A stretch of 21,151 nucleotides of DNA from Lachnospiraceae bacterium UBA2734. Lineage in GTDB: Bacteria; Bacillota; Clostridia; Lachnospirales; Lachnospiraceae. The stretch covers positions 101,064 through 122,214 of the forward strand of contig DEKA01000029.1 of NCBI GenBank assembly GCA_002353635.1, written 5' to 3'. Of this stretch, positions 15,769 through 21,151 are shown in pieces. Every line of letters begins with the position of its first letter. Position 1 is the first letter of the stretch. A program made the position numbers and the translations under genes. Below the pieces are notes generated by a model. It searched no databases. It saw only the letters and a list, made by a program, of their open reading frames with translations, and was not told the origin of the DNA.

Positions 15769-16794
15769 ATGAAACTGAGTGTAATCGTACCTGTGTACAA
15801 TATGGCGTCCGGCGGGAAAGTGCAGTACTGTCTGGACAGCCTTCTGCACCAGACGATCAGTGACTATGAAGTGATCGCGGTGGACGATTGTTCGGCGGAC
15901 GACTCTTACAGCATTCTCTGCGGGTATGCGGAGCGGTTCCCTGATAAGATCAGGGTTCTGAGGTGTGACCGCAACCGTCATCAGGGCGGCGCAAAGAATC
16001 TTGGTCTGCAGACGGCGTCTGGGGACTGGATCAGCTTCATTGATGCGGACGACTGGGTGTGTCCGGATTACTACGAGAGGCTCCTCGCGGAGGCGGCAAG
16101 AACGGGTGCGGACTGCGTAGGCACGGACTACAGCCTCGTCTATGCGCACACGATGACACCCGGGAAGCCTGTCCACAACAACAAAGAGGAGCAGTGCGGA
16201 GAGCTGGATGAGGCAAGGATGCGCTCCCTGATGGTCGACTTCGGGTCCCTGTGCGTGAAAATATTCGACCGCCGGATTATTTTCAGCACGCCGTCGCGCT
16301 TTCCCGAGGATATGTTCTACGAGGACAATGCGATCGCAAAGACCTGGATCAGCCGCATGCACCGCTTTGCCTATATCCCAGAGCCGCTCTATTACTACTA
16401 TCAGCACGGGGACTCGACAGTCCACACGGTGACAAAGAGCCGCCTTCAGGACCGGTGCCGCGCGGCGCAGATCATGCTGGAGGAGGCGAAGCGGTACGGC
16501 TATTATGACCGCTTCCGCGATGAACTGGAGTACTCCTTTACGGTTCTCTTCTACCAGAACACACTCTTTTCGGCGATGCGCGCCATGAAGGAGAGGGGGA
16601 GATACCGCTTTGTCACAGAGCTCGCAGCGCAGATGAAAAAAACATTTCCGGATTTCCAGAAAAACCGGTATTATGTGGACAGAACGGATCCGGAGGAGAA
16701 ACACTATATGGCGATGCAGATGAGGTCGCCTCTTCGCTTCTATGTGCAGTATCTGCTGCTGTGGGCGTACAGGGATCTCCGGGCACGCGGATAA
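15769..16794 (+). CDS. Family 2 glycosyltransferase
   Basis: GT-A-fold transferase of the GT2 family that moves a sugar from a nucleotide donor to an unknown acceptor. Residues 1-110 form the nucleotide-binding half: SVIVPVYN at the N-terminus, then VIAVDDCSADDS, and the metal-binding DxD in SFIDADDW (Asp92-Asp95). A FPEDMFYEDNAIAKTWIS segment follows, as is usual in this class. The remaining 200 residues are variable, with no clear membrane span. ATG 15769 lies one base after the pseC stop with no good ribosome binding site of its own, so translation is probably coupled to pseC. The open frame extends into pseC, but that part is a shadow. By context it may act in the same glycan or flagellin decoration pathway; the donor is unknown. 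Confidence 0.88.
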   Translation: MKLSVIVPVYNMASGGKVQYCLDSLLHQTISDYEVIAVDDCSADDSYSILCGYAERFPDKIRVLRCDRNRHQGGAKNLGLQTASGDWISFIDADDWVCPDYYERLLAEAARTGADCVGTDYSLVYAHTMTPGKPVHNNKEEQCGELDEARMRSLMVDFGSLCVKIFDRRIIFSTPSRFPEDMFYEDNAIAKTWISRMHRFAYIPEPLYYYYQHGDSTVHTVTKSRLQDRCRAAQIMLEEAKRYGYYDRFRDELEYSFTVLFYQNTLFSAMRAMKERGRYRFVTELAAQMKKTFPDFQKNRYYVDRTDPEEKHYMAMQMRSPLRFYVQYLLLWAYRDLRARG

Positions 16795-16823
16795 GCATCA
16801 ACACTTTTTGAGGGGGAACGAAA

Positions 16824-18353
16824 ATGTTTTATGGGACGTGGTGGTCGCTCGTGCCGCCGATCGTGGCGATCGTGCTGGCATTAGTGACAAAGGAAGTGTA
16901 TCTGTCGCTCTTTGCGGGGTGCGCAATCGGCGCATTTCTCTCCGCTGATCTTCATTTCTGGACGGCATTTGATACGCTCTACAACACAATGATAGACAGC
17001 GTGGACTTCAGCATCCTGATGTTCATGATTCTCCTTGGCATGATGGTCATGCTCATGCAGGAGTCGGGCGGCACCAGGGCTTACGGCGAGTGGGCCTCAA
17101 AGAGGCTGAAGAATAAGAGATCTGCGCTTGTTGCCACATCTCTTCTGGGTGTCATTATTTTCGTTGACGATTACTTCAACTGCCTGACGGTGGGCTCTGT
17201 CATGCGCCCCGTCACAGACAAGTATAAAATTTCCAGGGCAAAGCTCGCCTACATCATCGATGCGACGGCGGCGCCCGTGTGCATTATCGCACCCATTTCC
17301 TCCTGGGCGGCCGCAGTCAATTCGTATGTGCCGGCAGGCAGTTCGATGTCCGGCTTCCAGATGTTCGTCTCCACCATTCCGTTTAACCTCTATGCACTCC
17401 TTACTCTGTATATGGTGTTCTTTACCTCCATTGCGGGTATAGATTTCGGCCTCATGCGGCAGCATGAAATCAATGCCGCCCACGGCGATCTCTTTACATC
17501 CGGCGGCGAGGCGTTTCAGCACCAGGAGACAAAGGATCCCACAGAGGGCGGTCGTTACGCAAAGGGGAAAGTGATCGACCTTGTAGCGCCCATGGTGGTC
17601 ATGATCGGCACGGCGATCGGGGCCATGATCTGGACGGGGCACCTGAACGGAGGAACCAATATCGTGGAGGACTTCGCACAGTGCTCCTCCTCGGAGAGCC
17701 TTGTCTTTGCCTCTCTCGTTGCGGTCGGCTTTACCCTCGTTCTCTATCTGCCAAGGCGGGTCATCGGATTCCGCGACTTCATGAATTCCGTGCCTGAGGG
17801 CGGCAAGCTCATGATGCCCGCCATTTTGATCCTCACCCTCGCGTGGACGCTCAAGGGAACGACAGATAAACTGGGAATCGCGGATTTTATCCGCAGCAGC
17901 GTAAATCTCAGCAGCGGCATGATGGGCTTTGTCCCCGTCATTGTCTTTCTGATTGCTGTCTTCATCGCCTTTTCATCCGGCACGAGCTGGGGGACATTCG
18001 CCATCCTTGTGCCGATTGTCGTGAATATGTTCGCCGGCGTCGACGAGAAAAAGATGATCATCGCCGTGTCGGCCGTCCTTGCAGGCGCAGTTTGCGGCGA
18101 CCATGTATCGCCCATCTCGGATACGACGATCATGTCGAGCGCCGGCGCCCAGAGCAATCATATTAACCACGTACAGACACAGCTTCAATATGCGGCTGTT
18201 GTTGTATCCGTATGTATTCCGGGCTTTATCATTGCCGGCTTCACGGAGAACTGGTTACTGACGCTCCTGATCTGCGGAGCGCTTCTGACGGCGGCCCTGC
18301 TGTGGCTGGGGCGTCATCCCGACGGTATTTTCAGGAAAGGAGTCACGAAATGA
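16824..18353 (+). CDS. nhaC: NhaC-family Na+/H+ antiporter
   Basis: Integral membrane antiporter exchanging cytosolic Na+ (or another cation or organic ion) for H+. 509 residues with about twelve hydrophobic segments. Recognisable NhaC blocks: IIFVDDYFNCLTVGSVMRPV with buried Asp115-Asp116, DATAAPVCIIAPISSWAA, SGTSWGTFAILVPI, and GAVCGDHVSPISDTTIMSSA. The long loop around residues 215-250 is polar. NhaC relatives include malate-lactate exchangers, so the substrate is not certain. The start has GAGGGGG 7 bases upstream, a fresh strong site after the glycosyltransferase. The TGA stop overlaps the fhs ATG in an ATGA. Confidence 0.9.
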   Translation: MFYGTWWSLVPPIVAIVLALVTKEVYLSLFAGCAIGAFLSADLHFWTAFDTLYNTMIDSVDFSILMFMILLGMMVMLMQESGGTRAYGEWASKRLKNKRSALVATSLLGVIIFVDDYFNCLTVGSVMRPVTDKYKISRAKLAYIIDATAAPVCIIAPISSWAAAVNSYVPAGSSMSGFQMFVSTIPFNLYALLTLYMVFFTSIAGIDFGLMRQHEINAAHGDLFTSGGEAFQHQETKDPTEGGRYAKGKVIDLVAPMVVMIGTAIGAMIWTGHLNGGTNIVEDFAQCSSSESLVFASLVAVGFTLVLYLPRRVIGFRDFMNSVPEGGKLMMPAILILTLAWTLKGTTDKLGIADFIRSSVNLSSGMMGFVPVIVFLIAVFIAFSSGTSWGTFAILVPIVVNMFAGVDEKKMIIAVSAVLAGAVCGDHVSPISDTTIMSSAGAQSNHINHVQTQLQYAAVVVSVCIPGFIIAGFTENWLLTLLICGALLTAALLWLGRHPDGIFRKGVTK

Positions 18354-20020
18354 AGACTGATATTGAGATCGCACATGAGGCGGAGCTCCTCCCGATCGCA
18401 AAGGTCGCGGAGAAGCTGGGCATCGGGGCTGATGAGCTTGACCAGTACGGACGGTACAAGGCGAAGATACCGCAGGAGTGTCTTGACCGTTTCGCGGGAG
18501 AGAAGGACGGGAAGCTCATTCTCGTAACGGCCATCAATCCGACGCCGGCTGGTGAGGGAAAGACGACGATCAGCATCGGTCTTGGCGATGCCTTCTCGAG
18601 ACTGGGCAAAAAGGTCTGCCTTGCGCTGCGTGAGCCCTCTCTCGGACCGTGCTTTGGCATCAAGGGCGGCGCTGCGGGCGGCGGTTATGCACAGATCGTC
18701 CCCATGGAGGATCTGAATCTCCATTTTACGGGTGATTTTCATGCGATCACTTCGGCGAACAATCTGCTGGCAGCGATGATCGACAACCATCTCCATTTCG
18801 GCAATGCTCTGGGCATTGATCCCACAAGAGTTGTCTGGAAGAGATGCATGGACATGAATGACAGAGCGCTGCGCAATATCACTGTTGGTCTTGGCGGCCA
18901 TAAGAACGGACCGGTCAGAGAGGATCACTTTGTCATCACAGCGGCTTCTGAGATCATGGCCATCTTCTGCATGGCAAAGGATATGGAGGACCTCAGGGAG
19001 CGCCTCTCCAGAATTGTTGTGGCGTATAACTATCAGGGAGAACCTGTCACCGCAGGGCAGCTCAATGCCGTCGGCGCTATGCTGGCTCTCTTAAAGGATG
19101 CCATTAATCCGAACCTCATGCAGACGATGGAACATACGCCTGTTCTTGTGCACGGCGGTCCCTTCGCGAACATCGCGCACGGCTGCAATTCCATCCGCGC
19201 GACGAAGGCTGCCCTTAAGATGGCGGACTATGTCATTACAGAGGCAGGGTTCGGTGCGGATCTCGGCGCAGAGAAGTTCATGGACATCAAGTGCCGGGCA
19301 GCAGGCCTTACGCCCTCTGCCGTAGTTCTTGTGGCCAGCGTGCAGGCTCTTCGCTACAACGGCGGCGTGCCGAAGGCGGACATTAAGAGGCCAAATGTGG
19401 AAGCTCTTAAGAAGGGCATCTGCAACCTGGAGAAGCACATTGAGAACCTGCAGAAGTTCGGCGTTCCGGTTGTAGTTACGCTCAACTCCTTTGTGACGGA
19501 CACAAAGGAAGAGGAAGACGTCATCGAGGCGTTCTGCAGGGAGCATGACTGTGCCTTTGCCAAGTCGACTGTATGGGCAAACGGCGGCGCAGGAGGCACT
19601 GACCTTGCGCAGAAGGTGCTGGAGACGATAGAGGCGAAGCCTTCCCAGTATCACCCGCTCTATGCGCTTGACCAGCCGCTTGAGGCAAAGATCGGGACTG
19701 TCGCGAAGGAGATCTACGGCGCAGACGGCGTGGAGTACACAGCTGCTGCAAAGAAGTCTCTGAAAACCTTGGAGGACCAGGGCTTTGGCGGGCTTCCGAT
19801 CTGCGTGGCCAAGACGCAGTACAGTCTCTCGGATGACCAGCACAGACTCGGCAGACCTACAGGCTTCAACATCACCGTGCGCGACGCTTATGTAAGTGCA
19901 GGCGCAGGGTTTGTGGTGGTGCTGACCGGCGAGATCATGCAGATGCCGGGACTGCCGAGAGTCCCTGCCGCGGAGAAGATTGACGTGGACAGCGACGGAA
20001 TGATTACGGGGCTGTTCTGA
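18350..20020 (+). CDS. fhs: Formate-tetrahydrofolate ligase
   Basis: ATP-dependent ligation of formate to tetrahydrofolate, giving 10-formyl-THF for one-carbon metabolism and, in acetogens, the methyl branch of the Wood-Ljungdahl pathway. 556 residues, the family length. The P-loop is TPAGEGKTT (65-73), followed by REPSLGPCFGIKGGAAGGGY; other family blocks include LNLHFTGDFHAI, VHGGPFANIAHGCNS and TEAGFGADLGAEKFMDIKC. The end is VPAAEKIDVDSDGMITGLF. ATG 18350 overlaps the nhaC stop by 4 bases, and AAAGGAG lies 7 bases upstream; the longer open frame starting inside nhaC is a shadow. No other Wood-Ljungdahl gene is nearby, so a general folate role is as likely as acetogenesis. Confidence 0.97.
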   Translation: MKTDIEIAHEAELLPIAKVAEKLGIGADELDQYGRYKAKIPQECLDRFAGEKDGKLILVTAINPTPAGEGKTTISIGLGDAFSRLGKKVCLALREPSLGPCFGIKGGAAGGGYAQIVPMEDLNLHFTGDFHAITSANNLLAAMIDNHLHFGNALGIDPTRVVWKRCMDMNDRALRNITVGLGGHKNGPVREDHFVITAASEIMAIFCMAKDMEDLRERLSRIVVAYNYQGEPVTAGQLNAVGAMLALLKDAINPNLMQTMEHTPVLVHGGPFANIAHGCNSIRATKAALKMADYVITEAGFGADLGAEKFMDIKCRAAGLTPSAVVLVASVQALRYNGGVPKADIKRPNVEALKKGICNLEKHIENLQKFGVPVVVTLNSFVTDTKEEEDVIEAFCREHDCAFAKSTVWANGGAGGTDLAQKVLETIEAKPSQYHPLYALDQPLEAKIGTVAKEIYGADGVEYTAAAKKSLKTLEDQGFGGLPICVAKTQYSLSDDQHRLGRPTGFNITVRDAYVSAGAGFVVVLTGEIMQMPGLPRVPAAEKIDVDSDGMITGLF

Positions 20021-20042
20021 TGATCACATTCTGATTGGTATT

Positions 20043-20243
20043 ATGCGGTTTCCGCAGAGAGAGCTGCTGCGTGCGGCTTTGTCTGCGGAGACGGCGCAGA
20101 GACTCGGCGCAAAGAATCTTATCCTCTATCACACGGAGGAGAAGACGATCGCGCACAGAAAAGAGCTGTATACGAAAGAAGCACAGCAGTTCTATGACGG
20201 CCGCGTGTTCGTGCCGGAGGATCTTGAGAGGATAGAATTATAG
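20043..20243 (+). pseudogene. C-terminal remnant of an MBL-fold metallohydrolase
   Basis: A 66-residue open frame whose last 45 residues (AKNLILYHTEEKTIAHRKEL, then FVPEDLERIEL) match, from memory, the extreme C-terminus of clostridial ribonuclease-Z-like metallo-beta-lactamase-fold proteins: LYHTEDK, RK-LY-EE, Y-G, VPDDLE-IEL. Those proteins are about 250-300 residues, with HxHxDH metal motifs that are absent here. The ATG has no ribosome binding site, and fhs ends just 22 bases upstream. I read it as the surviving 3' end of a gene whose front was deleted. A short functional protein is possible but less likely. Confidence 0.55.
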
Positions 20244-20339
20244 CGCACGGAAAGGCCTTTGAAGTAACGAAAATACTGCTGGCGGGCAGCCTTTCCTTCA
20301 GGATTTTCTGTCCTGCCGGGGTATGATGAATAGAAATGA
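20244..20339 (+). other. Intergenic tail after fhs/remnant, weak hairpins
   Basis: GGAAAGGC (20249-20256) can pair with GCCTTTCC (20289-20296) across a 32-base loop. CAGGA/TCCTG forms a small hairpin around 20299-20315. Neither has a T-run, so the palindrome at 20340 is the better transcript end. Confidence 0.35.
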
Positions 20340-20375
20340 AAAGAGGAGGAATCTTATATAAGATTCCTCCTCTTT
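20340..20375. terminator. Perfect 36-base palindrome, bidirectional terminator
   Basis: The 36 bases are their own reverse complement, an 18-base arm AAAGAGGAGGAATCTTAT on each side. On the minus strand it begins 5 bases after tRNA-Ser and is followed by TTTCATTTCTATT, so it ends that tRNA. On the + strand a short TTTAT lies at its end, so it may also end the fhs transcript. Confidence 0.8.
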
Positions 20376-20380
20376 ATATC

Positions 20381-20468
20381 CGGAGAGCATGGGATTCGAA
20401 CCCACGCACCGTTTGACCGGCCTAACGCATTTCGAGTGCGCCCCCTTGAACCGCTTGGGTAACTCTCC
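20381..20468 (-). tRNA. tRNA-Ser (anticodon CGA)
   Basis: An 88-base class II tRNA on the minus strand. The acceptor stem GGAGAGT pairs with GCTCTCC (one T-G pair), and the discriminator is G, the serine identity base. The anticodon stem-loop is GCGCA-CTCGAAA-TGCGT, giving anticodon CGA (genomic 20432-20434), which reads TCG. A long variable arm (GGCCGGTCAAACGGTG) follows, as in serine tRNAs, then the T arm GTGGGTTCGAATCCCAT. CCA is not encoded. It has its own promoter at 20487-20516 and terminator at 20340-20375. Confidence 0.97.
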
Positions 20469-20486
20469 ATAACAGTCACGACAACT

Positions 20487-20516
20487 ATTATACGTTAATG
20501 GTTATTGTAAGCGCAA
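20487..20516 (-). promoter_or_regulatory. Sigma-A promoter of tRNA-Ser
   Basis: Minus strand: -35 TTGCGC (20516-20511), 18-base spacer, -10 TATAAT (20492-20487). The mature tRNA begins at 20468, so the leader is about 12 bases. Confidence 0.75.
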
Positions 20517-20554
20517 GCGGAAAATATCGGCAGTGAAGAAGGTTTTTCCCGGGA

Positions 20555-20588
20555 GTTTGCCTGCAGGCCGCAAAGGCGGTGGGCAAAC
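20555..20588 (+). promoter_or_regulatory. Inverted repeat overlapping the pfkA -35 region
   Basis: GTTTGCC (20555-20561) and GGCAAAC (20582-20588) are perfect inverted copies. A small CCGC/GCGG hairpin sits inside (20568-20579). The right arm covers the expected -35 of the promoter at 20604, so this may be a repressor or activator site, or simply a hairpin in DNA. Inference from position. Confidence 0.4.
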
Positions 20589-20603
20589 CGGAGAGATCTA
20601 GTG

Positions 20604-20609
20604 TATAAT
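20604..20609 (+). promoter_or_regulatory. Probable -10 of pfkA
   Basis: Perfect TATAAT with no recognisable -35 at 17 bases (GGGCAA), suggesting an activator-dependent or weak promoter. Start near 20616 would give a leader of about 130 bases. Confidence 0.55.
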
Positions 20610-20662
20610 CTTTTCGGACAGCAGCGGCGGTCTGTATTTTCAGAAGTCCATTCAGCATCGTG

Positions 20663-20724
20663 CCCGGGACTTCAGCAATATGCAGGAGTCCCGGGGAGGA
20701 CGACTGTATCTTCGGACTGCCTCC
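20663..20724 (+). promoter_or_regulatory. Structured 5' leader of pfkA
   Basis: Two stem-loops in the leader. The first is CCCGGGACT (20663-20671) with AGTCCCGGG (20687-20695), nine perfect G/C-rich pairs around a 15-base loop. The second is GGAGG (20695-20699) with CCTCC (20720-20724). They share a base at 20695. No T-run follows, so no intrinsic terminator. The ribosome binding site AAGGAG (20734-20739) lies outside both stems. It does not match a riboswitch class I know. Confidence 0.5.
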
Positions 20725-20747
20725 ATCTAAGGAAAGGAGAAGTTGCT

Positions 20748-21151
20748 ATGCTCAGAATCGGAATGCTTACGAGCGGCGGAGACTGCCAGGCACTGAACGC
20801 TGCCATGCGCGGTGTGGTGAAATGTGTGCTGAACAACAGCAAGGAGCCGGTGGAAATCTATGGCTTCGAAGATGGGTACAAGGGGCTGATTTACGGTCAT
20901 TTCAGAATGCTGACCGGTAAGGATTTCTCGGGCATTCTGACAAGAGGCGGCACCATTCTTGGCACCAGCCGCGTGCCCTTCAAGACGATTCATGAGCCCG
21001 ATGAGAACGGCATCGACAAGGTTGCAGCCATGAAGCAGAACTACTACAAGCTCCAGCTCGACTGCCTTGTGATGCTAGGCGGCAACGGCTCACACAAGAC
21101 GGCCAATCTCCTCTCCGAGGAAGGACTCAATGTCATCACGCTGCCAAAGAC
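20748..21151 (+). CDS. pfkA: 6-phosphofructokinase (3' end cut by window)
   Basis: Phosphorylates fructose 6-phosphate in glycolysis. 134 codons are visible, about 40% of the family's 320-400 residues. The start has AAGGAG 8 bases upstream. Family blocks: MLTSGGDCQALNAAMRGVV (phosphate-binding loop), GFEDGYKGLI, ILTRGGTILGTSR, and LVMLGGNGSHKTANLL. The last block corresponds to GGDGS of E. coli PfkA: the glycine that favours ATP over pyrophosphate is kept, but the Mg-ATP aspartate (Asp103 in E. coli) is Asn113 here. From memory this GGNG form occurs in a clostridial clade. The catalytic TIDND lies just beyond the window edge. The phosphoryl donor (ATP or PPi) should be left open. Confidence 0.92.
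   Translation, partial: MLRIGMLTSGGDCQALNAAMRGVVKCVLNNSKEPVEIYGFEDGYKGLIYGHFRMLTGKDFSGILTRGGTILGTSRVPFKTIHEPDENGIDKVAAMKQNYYKLQLDCLVMLGGNGSHKTANLLSEEGLNVITLPK

Noticed and set aside
14601..15800. 399-codon minus-strand open frame opposite pseC
   Set aside because: pseC motifs on the + strand are complete; the antisense product has no family features.
18212..18349. N-terminal extension of fhs from an ATG inside nhaC
   Set aside because: It overlaps the last membrane segment of nhaC in another frame; ATG 18350 has AAAGGAG and gives the family start.

Overview
The window is a stretch of ordinary chromosome from a Gram-positive anaerobe of the Clostridia, most likely a Lachnospiraceae-type organism. 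This is inferred from gene content: a Firmicutes-style sufB-D-S-U run with SufU rather than IscU/SufE, an NhaC antiporter next to formate-tetrahydrofolate ligase, a clostridial-type phosphofructokinase, strong GGAGG-like ribosome binding sites, and two tRNA genes that do not encode CCA. Nearly every gene lies on the + strand. The exceptions are one unrecognised gene and the two tRNAs. I saw no CRISPR array, insertion sequence or prophage.

Layout. (1) 1-3447: the end of an iron-sulfur cluster assembly operon, sufB (5' cut), sufD, sufS, sufU, tightly packed or overlapping. (2) 3547-5355: a TetR-family regulator convergent with an unrecognised minus-strand gene; a bidirectional terminator separates them. 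(3) 5631-5850: tRNA-Lys(CTT) on the minus strand with its own terminator and promoter. (4) 5896-7630: tatD and rsmA. (5) 7725-13028: a 1089-residue TPR / acidic-repeat / AAA-like protein, then glgB. (6) 13098-16794: a DtxR/MntR-type metal regulator, pseB, pseC and a family 2 glycosyltransferase, probably for a surface or flagellin sugar. (7) 16824-20243: an nhaC-type antiporter translationally coupled to fhs, then the C-terminal remnant of a metallo-beta-lactamase-fold protein. (8) 20340-21151: a perfect palindrome acting as terminator, tRNA-Ser(CGA) on the minus strand, and the start of pfkA with a structured leader.

How the genes fit together. Most are housekeeping: Fe-S assembly, 16S rRNA dimethylation, glycogen branching, one-carbon activation, glycolysis. 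The least ordinary part is the 1089-residue protein. Its C-terminal domain keeps the layout of the CbbX/SpoVK AAA+ fold but has lost the Walker A lysine and the Walker B Asp-Glu, and its middle carries eleven 12-residue acidic repeats encoded by a 36-bp tandem array. Next in interest are the incomplete pseudaminic-acid pathway with an intrinsic terminator between pseB and pseC, the metal regulator with a mixed Mn/Fe-type ligand set, and the fossil gene behind fhs. All assignments are by eye from motifs. No database search was run.
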